64,000 nt of DNA from an uncultured Sutterella sp. (lineage in GTDB: Bacteria; Pseudomonadota; Gammaproteobacteria; Burkholderiales; Burkholderiaceae_F): the NCBI GenBank assembly GCA_905213905.1, contig CAJMKD010000014.1:1-64000 (forward strand), in the 5' to 3' direction. The number at the start of each line of letters is the position of its first letter. Position 1 is the stretch's first letter. The notes under the pieces are model-generated. The model was not told the DNA's origin, did no database searches, and worked only from the letters and a program-made list of their open reading frames with translations. Below, in pieces: positions 42,862 through 52,233 of this stretch. The translations under genes were made by a program, and so were the position numbers.

Positions 42862-43006
42862 CTCTGGGGAGTAGCCGTTTGGCGGATTTTCCCGATCCGT
42901 CAAGACCGCCGTCAACATGCTTGAAGCCTTAATTCGCGCAAGACCCCGCGCGACGGTGCTTCATGGCGGCGGACGACGCCCGTTCGGGCGGCGCCGGCAA
43001 GACCAG
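42862..43006 (+). promoter_or_regulatory. yybP-ykoY manganese riboswitch
   Basis: The conserved pieces of this class appear in order: GGGGAGTAG at 42866-42874, GTCAACATGC near 42910-42919, and GCGCCGGCAAGACC at 42991-43004. The last two build the Mn(II) pocket with the first stem. About 125 bases separate the aptamer from the start codon of the UPF0016 gene, enough for an expression platform. In E. coli (mntP, alx) the same element senses Mn(II). This location upstream of an UPF0016 gene is a known association. Confidence 0.85.
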
Positions 43007-43129
43007 CGACTGCGCGGACTTCCTGCACCCGATCCAATGGAGACGGGCGGCGGCCTCGACAGGCGAAGTCCGCCCGTCGTTGCCGTCTTTGACCGCCTGT
43101 CGCACGCGCCGCCGTCCGAAAGATCCCTC

Positions 43130-43789
43130 ATGTTTCTCGAAGCCGCCGGTCTCTCGACCTTTGTCGTCGCCGCAAGTGAAATGGGCGACAAGACGCAGCT
43201 CCTCGCACTGCTCCTTGCCGCCCGCTTTCGTGCTCCGCTTCCCATCATTCTCGGCATACTTGCCGCAACCATCTTCAACCATGCGCTCGCGGGCATCTTT
43301 GGCGCTGCGCTTGCCGCGTGGATCAATCCGCTTTATCTGAAGTGGGCGCTTACGATCTCTTTTCTTGCGATGGCCGTGTGGATGCTCATTCCGGACAAGG
43401 CCGACGAGGTGAAGACGGAAGGGCGCTTCGGCGCCTTCGGCACGACGCTCGTGCTTTTCTTCCTGGCGGAAATGGGCGACAAGACGCAGCTCGCAACCGT
43501 GGCGCTCGCCGCGCACTATCAGGAGGCGTTTTCGGTCGTGATCGGCACGACGCTCGGCATGCTGATCGCGGACGTGCCTGCGGTTTTCGTGGGCGAGTGG
43601 ATCATGAAGCGCGTTTCGCTCAAAACCATGCGGCTCGTTTCCTGCGCAATCTTCCTCGCGCTCGCAGCGCTTGCCTTCTTTGCGCCGGTTGAGAAGGTGG
43701 CGACCCTTCCTGCGGGCGCAGCCGGCGGAGAGCCTGCCATGGAAGCGCCCGCTTCACCCGCGCCGCCAGTTTCGCCCTCTGCGCCCTGA
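43130..43789 (+). CDS. UPF0016/GDT1 family manganese exporter
   Basis: This is an inner-membrane cation exporter of the TMEM165/GDT1 family; bacterial members such as MneA export Mn(II). The 219 residues have six hydrophobic segments and the duplicated E-x-G-D-(K/R)-(T/S) motif as SEMGDKTQLLAL (residues 16-27) and AEMGDKTQLATV. The C-terminal tail is Pro/Ala-rich. ATG 43130 fits the family start; an open frame further upstream would overlap the riboswitch. Control by the riboswitch just upstream supports Mn(II) homeostasis as its job. Confidence 0.9.
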   Translation: MFLEAAGLSTFVVAASEMGDKTQLLALLLAARFRAPLPIILGILAATIFNHALAGIFGAALAAWINPLYLKWALTISFLAMAVWMLIPDKADEVKTEGRFGAFGTTLVLFFLAEMGDKTQLATVALAAHYQEAFSVVIGTTLGMLIADVPAVFVGEWIMKRVSLKTMRLVSCAIFLALAALAFFAPVEKVATLPAGAAGGEPAMEAPASPAPPVSPSAP

Positions 43790-44013
43790 GCCTTCCCGAG
43801 GCCTGCTGCACAAAGTTGCGCGAGCGATACGATTTGCCGCAAATTCAGGCGAAAAGATTCTGCATGCGCGCTGTAAACCCATCCTACAATCTCTCTCGGT
43901 TTGACTAATTCGGAAGGCGTATCCTGCGTCCGGCGCCTGACCCCTGCACCCGCCGATGCATCGCGCCGGTGCGCAGCAGATCAAGCGCCTTCCTTCGCGT
44001 GAGGTAACACGAG

Positions 44014-45327
44014 ATGACCTGTACGGAGACGAAGAGAGAGACCGCCAAGGCGCCCACACCCGCAGAAGTGGCGCAGTACGAAGCGGCGCTCGCGGCGGAG
44101 CTGCTGCCCGCCATGGGCTGCACCGAGCCGATTGCGCTCAGCTACGCTGCTTCCATTGCGGCCTCCCGCCTCGGAGGGTTCCCCGACGAGATCACGGCGG
44201 AAGTCTCCGCCAACATCGTGAAGAACGTCAAAAGCGTCGTCGTCCCCAACACGGGCGGGCTCACCGGCATTGAAGCGGCCGTCATTGCGGGGTTTGCCGC
44301 CAACGCGCCCGACGCGAAGCTCGAGGTGCTCGCGCGCATCACGCCCGAGGTGCGCGACGAAATCGGCCGCCTCGTGAAGACGAAGCGGGTGAACGTCGTG
44401 CCGACGAAGGAGCCCGACGTCTTCTTCATCCGCGTGACGGGCAAGAAGAACGGCAAAACCGTTTCCGTCACGATCCGCGCTTCGCATACAAATGTCACGC
44501 GCATCGTCGAAGACGGCGTCACCGTTTTTGAAAAGAACGACACGCCGAACATCGAGCCCCCCGCGGAAGCGGCCTGGTCGCTCCCGCGCCTCATTGAGGC
44601 CGCAAAGACGATGCCGCTCGAAAACGTCGAGCCGCTTTTGACGCGCCAGCTCGACTGCAACCGCGCCATCGCCGAAGAGGGTCTGCGCGGCAAATGGGGC
44701 GCAACCATCGGCCGCATTCTCCTCGCGCGCAATCCCGAGGATCCGGAAACGGTGGCGCGCGCCATGGCAGCGGCTGCCTCCGACGCTCGCATGAACGGCT
44801 GCGAGCTCCCCGTCGTGATTGTTTCGGGCTCCGGCAACCAGGGCATCACGGCAAGCCTTCCGGTCTTCGTCTTCGCCGAGCACCTCAAGGCCGGCCGGGA
44901 AGCGATGCTGCGCGCGCTCCTTCTCTCGGACCTTGTCACGATCCTCTTGAAGCAGGGGATCGGGAAGCTTTCCGCCTACTGCGGCGCCGTGAGCGCCGGG
45001 GCTGGGAGCGGCGCAGGCATTGCGATGCTCTCCGGCATGACGGACGCGGAGATTGAATCCGTGGTTTCCAATGCGCTTGCGATCACCTCCGGCATGATCT
45101 GCGACGGCGCGAAGTCGTCGTGCGCCTCCAAGATCGCGATGTCGATTGAAGGGGCGCTTCTTGCGATCGACATGGTGCGAAACGGCCGCCGGTTCGAAGC
45201 GGGCGAAGGCATCGTGCAGAAGAGCGCCGACGAAACGGTGCGCGCCGTCGGCCGCATCGCAAGCCGCGGGATGGTCGACACCGACCGCGTGATCATCGAC
45301 GTGATGCTCGGGCGCAAGGCGTCCTGA
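44014..45327 (+). CDS. L-cysteine desulfidase family protein (UPF0597, CyuA/YhaM-like)
   Basis: This is an Fe-S-dependent lyase of the serine dehydratase alpha-like UPF0597 family. In E. coli CyuA turns cysteine into pyruvate, ammonia and H2S anaerobically. The 437 residues include LLPAMGCTEPIALSYA near the N-terminus and further cluster cysteines in LSAYCGAVSAG and SGMICDGAKSSCASK. GAGGT lies 8 bases before ATG 44014; TACAAT at 43885 may be a -10 box. The broken exporter gene on the other strand overlaps its 3' end by 35 bases. Serine as substrate is the alternative. Confidence 0.88.
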   Translation: MTCTETKRETAKAPTPAEVAQYEAALAAELLPAMGCTEPIALSYAASIAASRLGGFPDEITAEVSANIVKNVKSVVVPNTGGLTGIEAAVIAGFAANAPDAKLEVLARITPEVRDEIGRLVKTKRVNVVPTKEPDVFFIRVTGKKNGKTVSVTIRASHTNVTRIVEDGVTVFEKNDTPNIEPPAEAAWSLPRLIEAAKTMPLENVEPLLTRQLDCNRAIAEEGLRGKWGATIGRILLARNPEDPETVARAMAAAASDARMNGCELPVVIVSGSGNQGITASLPVFVFAEHLKAGREAMLRALLLSDLVTILLKQGIGKLSAYCGAVSAGAGSGAGIAMLSGMTDAEIESVVSNALAITSGMICDGAKSSCASKIAMSIEGALLAIDMVRNGRRFEAGEGIVQKSADETVRAVGRIASRGMVDTDRVIIDVMLGRKAS

Positions 45328-46297
45328 GGGAGGCTTGGGGAGCCGCCGCGGGACGATTGTCCAAATCTTGAGGCGCTTCTTCGCGGCCGGCTGCAGGCTT
45401 TTGCGCCGTGCCGCAAAGCACCGAGCCGGCTGCGAGAAGCGCGAGCCCTGTCCAGAAGCCGGCGCCCGGGGCCGCATCGAGCCACCACCAGCCGAAAAGC
45501 GTCGAAAGAAAGGGGATGGCATAAGCCGCCGAGGCGAGAATGACGGGACGGCCGTGCTGCATGCCGTGCGTCCACGCCGCATAGGCGGCGCCCATCACGG
45601 CGCCGCCCGCGAGCACCGCGGCGAGCCCCTTGATGGAAAAGGGCGCGCTTTCGCCGAACCCGAAGACCCAGAGGAGCGCAAAGACCGCGGCATTCACCGC
45701 AAAGATGACGGTGCTCGGGTTTTCGCCGCCCGCAAAGCGACGGGCGAGATTGCTGTAGAGCGCCCAGAGGGCGGCGCTCGAGAGCGCAAGCGCGTAGGCG
45801 GCGGGCGATTCGCTCAGGTGCGCGAGGAGCGCGGGCGCCGAGAATTCGGCCCCGCCCGACGTGACGACGACGCCGGCAAAGGCAAGAAAAACGCCCGGGA
45901 TGATTCGAAGCCGCACGCGCACGCCGTTCAACATTACGGCAAAGAGCATCGTGAGCGCCGGATGGACGTAATAGGCCATGGCGACCGCCATGGTGGCGAG
46001 GCCGCCCGGCGATATGTGCACAGCCAGGCATCATGTCACCGAGGAGAGGCAGGCGCAGAGAATGATGAGTGCCGCGCTCGCGCCTCGGAATCGCCCCCTG
46101 TTCGGCAGTCCGACGACGAAAAAGAGCGCAGCGGCGGCGACGGCGTACAAACGCGCCTGGCCCTGCGCCATGCCGAATGATTCAGAAATGATCCTCACGA
46201 GCGCAACCGTGCTGCCCCAGGCTAGCGGTCCGAAGAGCCCGATGAGCGTGGCGCGATCCTGGGCGCCGGCGGAAAAGACGCTTTTCATGCAATCCAT
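45293..46297 (-). pseudogene. YddG-like EamA/DMT exporter interrupted by in-frame TGA
   Basis: The reading frame resembles the E. coli aromatic amino-acid exporter YddG along its length, including RATLIGLFGPLAWGSTVALV near the start, the AYYVHPALTMLFAVMLNGV region and a late AYAAWTHGMQHG. One TGA at 46031-46033 splits it after residue ~85, inside the third transmembrane region; both sides are in the same frame. TGG (Trp) or another sense codon would restore it. A restart at GTG 46021 has no binding site. It is either a recent nonsense mutation or a sequencing error. The start (46297 or 46288) is uncertain. Confidence 0.8.
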
Positions 46298-46397
46298 CAA
46301 ATGGGGGTTGTCGTCGATTCGCGAGCAAGTCGAAGCGGCGCGGGCGGCGCCCGAAAAGCCCCGCCCGAGAAGCGCCGCCAGTGAAGTCCTGGCGCGA

Positions 46398-47540
46398 TCA
46401 GAACTTCGTCGTGATGCCGCAGTAGGCCTGGGCCGACTTGGTTTTGACGGCGTTGGCATTCGCGGCGTGCGCAGCCATCGAGAGTTCCTTTTCTGCGTAG
46501 CCGATGCCGCCGTAGAGGCTCGTGCGCTTGCTCAGCCGATACGTGTATCGCGCTAGCGCGGCCCAGTAGTCGACGTCGGCCTTGATGCTCGTTTCGCTTT
46601 CGCCGTCCACGTAGTAGAGGCCCGTCGTGAAGAAGCCGTTGCCTGCGGGCGTCACGGCGCCCAAATGGAGGCTCAGACCCTTGAAGCCGCGGTTTTCATC
46701 GGACGAGGCCGGGAAGGCGTCGGCGGCGCTGATCATGGCGAGCGAGTCGACGTTGGCGGCGTATTGCGCAAAGGCGAAGAACTTCGTCCACTGCATGTCT
46801 GCATTGCCGCCGATGCCGATGATCGTCGCGTCTTCGGTGTTCTTGGTGCCGGTGCCGTCGTTCGCCTTCATGATGCGCTCGGCCGTGCCGACGATCTGGA
46901 AGCGCTCGGCCGAATAGCGGGCGGCGAGCCCCGCATAGCGCTTGTTCTTCGTCGTCTGCGCGTTTTCCGCGCCGTCGTTCTGGAAGGAATAGGCCGCAAA
47001 GAGCTCGAGGCCCGCGAGATTCGGCGAGGCGTAGACGACGGAATTGTCGTGGCGCGAGCTCATCGCGAAGGCCGTGCCGAAGTTGCCGTCGCCGCCGTCG
47101 AAGGATTCTGCCGTGGCGCAGAAGAGGTCGTAGGTCCCTGCCGAAGAGGAGAAGCCGCCGATGCGGCCGAAGTTGAGCGTGCCGAAGCCGCCCTTGACCC
47201 AGAGGCGCGCTTCGCGGCCGAAGAGGCGCGAGTCGCCCGCGCCCGTCGGGTAGCGCATATCGCCGTTGTCGAGGTAGTAGCCGTTTTCGAGCTGGAAGCC
47301 GACGGTGAGGCCGTTGCCGAGGTCTTCGCTGCCGCGAAGGCCGAAGCGCGAGCCCGAATTCTGGCCCGACTGCATGATGAGGCTGGTCGTGCTCTCGGCG
47401 CCGCCGGCCTTGTTGTATTCGGCGCGAAGGCCGACGTCGGCAACGCCGTAGATCTGAACATCAGCGGCGCTGGCGGCTGCGGCAAGGCCGAAGGCGGCGA
47501 AGAGCGCCGCGGCGGTTTTCGTGTAGAGAGGAGCTTTCAT
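46398..47540 (-). CDS. Gram-negative general porin (paralogue C)
   Basis: This 380-residue precursor has a signal peptide (MKAPLYTKTAAALFAAFG, ASAAD cleavage) and DVQIYGVADVGLRAEY. It contains SRFGLRGSEDLGNGLTVGFQ, an L3-like segment, RYTYRLSKRTSLYGGIGYA and a terminal Phe (GITTKF). It is more distant from paralogues A and B than they are from each other. The start at 47540 is set by the signal peptide. A GC-rich 7-bp stem (47570-47589) lies just upstream and may end the metal-transporter/M14 transcript. Confidence 0.92.
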   Translation of the reverse strand: MKAPLYTKTAAALFAAFGLAAAASAADVQIYGVADVGLRAEYNKAGGAESTTSLIMQSGQNSGSRFGLRGSEDLGNGLTVGFQLENGYYLDNGDMRYPTGAGDSRLFGREARLWVKGGFGTLNFGRIGGFSSSAGTYDLFCATAESFDGGDGNFGTAFAMSSRHDNSVVYASPNLAGLELFAAYSFQNDGAENAQTTKNKRYAGLAARYSAERFQIVGTAERIMKANDGTGTKNTEDATIIGIGGNADMQWTKFFAFAQYAANVDSLAMISAADAFPASSDENRGFKGLSLHLGAVTPAGNGFFTTGLYYVDGESETSIKADVDYWAALARYTYRLSKRTSLYGGIGYAEKELSMAAHAANANAVKTKSAQAYCGITTKF

Positions 47541-47638
47541 GGCTAAAGGGTATAGAAAAGGGCATCCGCCCGCAGCTTTGGGGCTGCGGCGGTGGCGGAA
47601 GCCGGTTGGAGGAAATCGTGGGCAGCGCGCCGGGCGCG

Positions 47639-48559
47639 TTACCCGATGCAAAGCACTTCGTGCCCGGCAGGCGCGAATAGCGATGCGGTCTGGTAGAGGA
47701 TGACCCCTGCGTGCGGCGCGCAGATCCGCTCGAGGACTTCGCCCTCGAGCGTGCGGATTTCGCCGAGGCATTCGCCGCAGCGCACGGCGTCGCCGGGCTG
47801 CTTCACGGGATGCCAGCAGCCGCTCGAGGCGGGCGCGGGATAGCTGCACGTTGCGCTCTCGCGCTGCTCGGAGTGCTTCATCTTCGGCTTGACGGCGCCG
47901 CGATAGGCGCCGAGGTGCGAGAGGAGCCGAAGGAGATCCTCGAAGTATTCCGCAACGATCGCTTCGTTCCAGAGGCCGAGATTGCCGCGCTCAATGAGAA
48001 GCGACGGCGTGCCGCGTCGGGCGGCGCTGTTGTAGGCGCCCGTCGCGGCGCTCGAAAGAATCCGCACGGGAAGGTCGAGCGATTCGGCGGCCCGTCGGGC
48101 CTTTTCGGTCACTTCCGCATCGCAGGCGCCCGGAATGTACACGTAGGGGTAGAGCGCTTCGTGCAGGTCGCCGCCGTGCATGTCGATGTAAAAGTCCGCT
48201 TCGTCCTGGAGCGCCGTGAGGGCGGCGGCGATCTGCTCGCTCTCCGTGCCGTCGCTGCGGCCGGGGAACTGGCGATTGAGGTTCTTGCCGTCCTCGGGCA
48301 CGAGCGCCTTCATGCGCTCGGCAAAAGCGGACCGGTTGACGCAGGGCAGGATCAGAACTTCGCCGCAGACGCTTTCTTCAGTGAGAAAGCGCGTCAGGCG
48401 CGACGCCGTTTCGATGCCCGGATATTCGCAGCCGTGAATGCCGGCGGTGATGAGTATCTTCGGCCCCGGCAGGGATCCCCGGATTCGAAAGCCGATCAGC
48501 GACTTCGATTGGGCATCGGCCGCAGGGCCGTAAGGAATGCGTACGGTTTCGGTGCTCAT
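47639..48559 (-). CDS. M14-family succinylglutamate desuccinylase/aspartoacylase-like enzyme
   Basis: This is a 306-residue zinc-dependent amidohydrolase fold. The Zn ligands and catalytic Glu are visible in TAGIHGCEYPGIE (HxxE), DMHGGDLHEA (His) and LLIERGN (Glu). A C-terminal beta domain follows. There is no signal peptide. It starts 52 bases after the Nik-like ATPase gene on the same strand, so it is likely the last gene of that operon. It may release an acyl or amino-acid group from the ligand imported with the metal. The true substrate is unknown. Confidence 0.82.
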   Translation of the reverse strand: MSTETVRIPYGPAADAQSKSLIGFRIRGSLPGPKILITAGIHGCEYPGIETASRLTRFLTEESVCGEVLILPCVNRSAFAERMKALVPEDGKNLNRQFPGRSDGTESEQIAAALTALQDEADFYIDMHGGDLHEALYPYVYIPGACDAEVTEKARRAAESLDLPVRILSSAATGAYNSAARRGTPSLLIERGNLGLWNEAIVAEYFEDLLRLLSHLGAYRGAVKPKMKHSEQRESATCSYPAPASSGCWHPVKQPGDAVRCGECLGEIRTLEGEVLERICAPHAGVILYQTASLFAPAGHEVLCIG

Positions 48560-48611
48560 GGTTCGTCAGGTGCGGTTTTCGCGGAAAAAGCGTTGCTGTA
48601 AATAAGAAGAA

Positions 48612-49523
48612 TCAGTAGATGGGGGGCGCCACAGGGGCATGCGGCCCGGCGCCGTGGGGCGTCAGCGCTTCCTCATCGGCCGCCATGCGCGCTTCGGCCG
48701 CTTGGTCGGCGCCGATCTTGCGCTTCACGCCGATGCCCATCACCGCGTTCAGAAGATCGCGCGCGTAGGCGTTTTTGATGGCGCCGATCTGGCGCATGTC
48801 GTCGACCGCTTCAACAAAATTGCCGTTGTGCATGAAGCGGACGCGGTCGCAGAAGTATGTGATGGCCGTCAGGTCGTGCGTGATGAAGAGATAGCTTAGC
48901 CCCCGTTCGGCGCGCATGTCCTTGAGAAGGTCCATCACCTGAATCTGCGTGGCGGCGTCAAGCGAGCTGATCGCTTCGTCAAGGAGCAGCAGCCGGGGCT
49001 TGAGCGCCACGGCGCGGGCGATGCAGACGCGCTGGAGCTGTCCGCCCGAGAGCTCGTGCGGGTAGCGGGTGAGGAAGCTTTCGTTGAGGCCCACGCGCTC
49101 GAGGAGTTCAATCGCGGTGCGGCGCTCATCGGCCTTCGAGATGTTCTCGCCGCCGAGCCGGAGCGCGCGGAAGGATTCGCCGAGAATGGAGGCGACGCGA
49201 AAGCGCGGATTGGCCGACGTCGTGTAGTCCTGAAAGACAATGCTGATTTTGCGCATTGTCGCTCGGCGCTCTTCTGGCGTCCGACGGCCGTAGAGCGGCC
49301 TGCCGTCGAGGCGCACGCGCCCGGCGTTGGGCTCGAGGAGTCCGGCGACGACGCGTCCGAAGGTCGATTTGCCGCTGCCCGATTCGCCGATGATGCCGAC
49401 GCATTCGCCTTCTTCGATCGAAAGCGAGAGGCCGTGGAGAATCTCCTGGTATTCGTTGCCGAAAAGCTTTTTCTGATTCTCCTTGCGGAAGGAGACGCGG
49501 ATGTCCTGGGCATCAAGCAGCAC
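48612..49523 (-). CDS. Nickel/peptide-type ABC importer ATPase (NikE-like), system 1
   Basis: This is the second ATPase of a NikABCDE-like importer. The 303 residues have Walker A GESGSGKST, signature ELSGGQLQR and Walker B LLLLDEAISSLD, the DEA(I/V)S variant also seen in NikE, with ITHDLTAITY following. The C-terminal tail is Ala/Pro-rich. The start is GTG 49523 with GGAGG 6 bases upstream, overlapping the NikD-like gene by 11 bases. An oligopeptide (DppF-like) role is the alternative; neighbours favour metal-ligand import. Confidence 0.85.
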   Translation of the reverse strand: MLLDAQDIRVSFRKENQKKLFGNEYQEILHGLSLSIEEGECVGIIGESGSGKSTFGRVVAGLLEPNAGRVRLDGRPLYGRRTPEERRATMRKISIVFQDYTTSANPRFRVASILGESFRALRLGGENISKADERRTAIELLERVGLNESFLTRYPHELSGGQLQRVCIARAVALKPRLLLLDEAISSLDAATQIQVMDLLKDMRAERGLSYLFITHDLTAITYFCDRVRFMHNGNFVEAVDDMRQIGAIKNAYARDLLNAVMGIGVKRKIGADQAAEARMAADEEALTPHGAGPHAPVAPPIY

Positions 49524-50376
49524 GATGCGCCTCCGTGGCGGGTTGGGACTGCGTGGCGGCGAGGAAGCTCGCCATGACGGCGCGGTGTCTCGCGATCAGC
49601 TCGCGGGTGTAGGGGTCCGACGCCCCTTCGAAGATTTCTTCGGGCGTGCCGGCTTCGACGATCCGGCCGCGGTGCATCACGACGAGGCGGTCGGCAATCG
49701 CGGAGAGCACGCCGAGATCGTGCGAAATGAAGATCATTGCTGCGGATTGCGCTGCTTTGATGCGCAGGAATTCCTGCATGATCGCCCACTGGCTGATCGA
49801 GTCGATCGCCGTCGTCGGCTCGTCGCAGACGATGAGCGACGGCTTGAGCGCCACGGCGAGCCCGATCATGACGCGCTGGAGCATGCCGCCCGACATCTGG
49901 TGCGGATATTGGCGAAGCACTTCTTCGGGATTGCGGATCTTCATGAGGCGCAGGAGCTCGAGCGAGCGGGTGCGGATTTCGCGCCCGGACCAGGTCGTAT
50001 GCTCTGCAAAGGTTTCCGCCATCTGCTCGCCCACGCGGTAAAGCGGGTCGAAGCAGTTCATCGGGTTCTGAAGCACCATGGTGACTTCGCGCCCGCGCAA
50101 GCGGCGCAGGCGCTCGTGGTCCATGCCGAGGAGATCTTTGCCCTGAAAGCGCGCCTCGCCCGTGATTTCGAAATTCTTTTCGAGAAGGCCGAGCGCAGCC
50201 TTGATCGACATGCTTTTGCCGCTGCCCGATTCGCCGAGGATGCCGAGGCATTCGCCCGGGCGGACTTCAAACGAGACATCTCGGACAATCTCTGCGGATT
50301 TTTTGTCTTGATGAAAAGTGACGCAAAGATCCTTCACCGCAATGACGGGATCTTTCTGAAGAATGCTGTCGCTCAC
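49513..50376 (-). CDS. Nickel/peptide-type ABC importer ATPase (NikD-like), system 1
   Basis: This is the first ATPase of system 1, with 287 residues: Walker A GESGSGKSM, Q-loop LQNPMNCFDP, signature MSGGMLQRV, Walker B LIVCDEPTTAID and ISHDLGVLS. These variants (SGGMLQR, EPTTAID) match NikD. The start is GTG 50376, overlapping the permease stop as GTGA, with a perfect AGGAGGT upstream. It is co-translated with the permease and NikE-like genes. Confidence 0.87.
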   Translation of the reverse strand: MSDSILQKDPVIAVKDLCVTFHQDKKSAEIVRDVSFEVRPGECLGILGESGSGKSMSIKAALGLLEKNFEITGEARFQGKDLLGMDHERLRRLRGREVTMVLQNPMNCFDPLYRVGEQMAETFAEHTTWSGREIRTRSLELLRLMKIRNPEEVLRQYPHQMSGGMLQRVMIGLAVALKPSLIVCDEPTTAIDSISQWAIMQEFLRIKAAQSAAMIFISHDLGVLSAIADRLVVMHRGRIVEAGTPEEIFEGASDPYTRELIARHRAVMASFLAATQSQPATEAHRAA

Positions 50377-51197
50377 AGTCGCACCTCCTTGGGGTCGAGC
50401 GCATCGCGCAGGCTGTCGCCGAGGAGATTGAAGGCGCCCACGAGCACCACGACGGCGATGCCCGGGACGATCATCTGTTCGGGATTGGAGATCATGACGT
50501 TCTTGGCTTCATTGAGCATGGCGCCCCATTCGGGCGTCGGCGCCTGAACGCCGAGGCCGAGGAAGGAGAGCGTGGAAATGTTGAGGATGGCCCAGCCCGT
50601 ATCGAGCGTGGAGAGCACGGCAAGCTCCGCGGCGATGCAGGGCAGCATGTGGCGCGTGAGGATGTAGAAGTTCCCGGAATTGATCGAGCGGGAATAGAGG
50701 ACGAAGTTCGTCTCCGTGTACTTCACGACCGCCGTTCGGATCATGCGCGCGTACCAGGCCCACTTGATGAAGATGTTGGCGATGATGACGTTCTGAATGT
50801 CGACCCCGAGAAGCGCCACCACGGCGAGGATCATGATCTGCGAGGGGAAGGAGAGCATGACGTCGACGATTCGCATGATCACTTCGTCGACCGGTCCGCG
50901 GAAGTAGCCCGCGAGCACGCCCATGAGCAGGCCGAGGCCGATCGTGCCGACCATCGTGAGGAGCGAGAGGAAGAGCGTCGGCTGGATGCCGTAGAGCATT
51001 CGCGAGAAGACGCAGCGCCCGAGCTGATCGGTGCCGAGGGGGTATTCCCACGAGGGCGAAGCGAACTTCATGAGAATGTTGTTCTCGTAGGGATCATGCG
51101 GCGCGAGCACCGGGGCGAAGATGCCGCAGAGCGCGGTGCCGATGATGATGACGAGGCAGAACTGCGTCATCGGATTGCGAAGAAAGACTTTGAGCAT
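50373..51197 (-). CDS. ABC importer permease (NikC-like), system 1
   Basis: This is an inner-membrane permease of 274 residues with five to six transmembrane segments. The BPD-transporter EAA loop is near residue 225 (LGVQAPTPEWGAMLNEAKN). An early GTDQLGRCVFSRMLYG is typical of NikC/DppC. GGAGA precedes ATG 51197, which directly abuts the NikB-like stop. It forms the channel with the NikB-like subunit. Confidence 0.88.
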   Translation of the reverse strand: MLKVFLRNPMTQFCLVIIIGTALCGIFAPVLAPHDPYENNILMKFASPSWEYPLGTDQLGRCVFSRMLYGIQPTLFLSLLTMVGTIGLGLLMGVLAGYFRGPVDEVIMRIVDVMLSFPSQIMILAVVALLGVDIQNVIIANIFIKWAWYARMIRTAVVKYTETNFVLYSRSINSGNFYILTRHMLPCIAAELAVLSTLDTGWAILNISTLSFLGLGVQAPTPEWGAMLNEAKNVMISNPEQMIVPGIAVVVLVGAFNLLGDSLRDALDPKEVRL

Positions 51198-52142
51198 TTA
51201 AGCGGTCTCCTGCTTGCGAAGACGCGGATCCACCGCACACTGAATGATGTCGAACATCAGGTTGAAGACGACGAAGAGCACGCCCATCATGAGGACGTAC
51301 GCCTGGATCACCGGATAGTCGCGGTTGAAGATCGACGTGATGCAGAGCTTGCCGAGCCCCGGCCAGGCAAAGACGTTCTCGACGACGATCGTGCCGGCGA
51401 TGAGCTGCGGGATGCTCATGCCGATCGCGGTCACGCAGGACTGCAGAGAGTTCTTCATCACGTGCTTGGTGAGGATCGCGCGCTCCTTGAGGCCGCGCAC
51501 CCGGGCATAGAGCACGTAGTCCTCGCGCATGTTCTCGAGCATGTTGTTGCGGATGAGGCGGATGTAGGTCGAGATGTAGGTGAGCGCGACCGTAAAGGCC
51601 GGGAGAATGAGGTGCGCAAACGAGCCCGATCCGCTCGTCGGCAAGAGGTCAAGCTTGATCGAGACGAACCAGATGAGAAGGAGACCCACCCAGTAGGCCG
51701 GCATGGCGGTGGTCGCAAAGACGATGCCGCGCATGATGCGGTCGAACCAGCTGTCCTTGTAGACCGCCGAGAGAAAGCCGATCGGGAGGCTGAGCACAAT
51801 GACGTAGACAAGGCTCAGGCCCGCAAGCTGAAGCGTGGCGGGGAGGCACCGGCCGAGTTCGCCGAGCACCGTTCGCGCGGGATTCGTGTAGCTCACGCCG
51901 AAGTCGCCGTGCAGGCACGACCAGACCCAGTCGAAATAGCGCACGAGGAACGGCCGGTCGAGACCGAGCTCGGCGCGGACTTCTGCAATCGCCTCGGGCG
52001 TGATCACGGGCGTCTGACGCACGCGAAGCGCGACTTCGGCAGGGTCCGACGGAATGAGGTTGATGAAGACGAAGCAGAAAAAGGAAATGACGAAAAGAAG
52101 CGGGATGGTGGCAAGCAGCCTTCGTATGACGTAGCGGCGCAT
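51198..52142 (-). CDS. ABC importer permease (NikB-like), system 1
   Basis: This is an inner-membrane permease of 314 residues. MRRYVIRRLLATIPLLFVIS is the standard NikB/DppB start, so I chose 52142, although an ATG at 52160 and a longer open frame exist. Later features are LGLDRPFLVRYFDWV, the EAA region (DYVLYARVRGLKE...) and VVENVFAWPGLG. It is separated from the binding-protein gene by 190 bases with a strong hairpin. Confidence 0.87.
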   Translation of the reverse strand: MRRYVIRRLLATIPLLFVISFFCFVFINLIPSDPAEVALRVRQTPVITPEAIAEVRAELGLDRPFLVRYFDWVWSCLHGDFGVSYTNPARTVLGELGRCLPATLQLAGLSLVYVIVLSLPIGFLSAVYKDSWFDRIMRGIVFATTAMPAYWVGLLLIWFVSIKLDLLPTSGSGSFAHLILPAFTVALTYISTYIRLIRNNMLENMREDYVLYARVRGLKERAILTKHVMKNSLQSCVTAIGMSIPQLIAGTIVVENVFAWPGLGKLCITSIFNRDYPVIQAYVLMMGVLFVVFNLMFDIIQCAVDPRLRKQETA

Positions 52143-52233
52143 GGCAATTGAGGGCTTCATCCGGCCGCGCGCGACAGGCGGGCGCGGCCGGGGCGTGGAA
52201 AAGCAGGTGTAAAGCAGGGACGAAGCGGACGGT

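Noticed and set aside
46028..46033. TGA in the YddG-like gene as a selenocysteine codon
   Set aside because: DMT exporters have no selenocysteine members and there is no SECIS-type reason; a point mutation or sequencing error is simpler.
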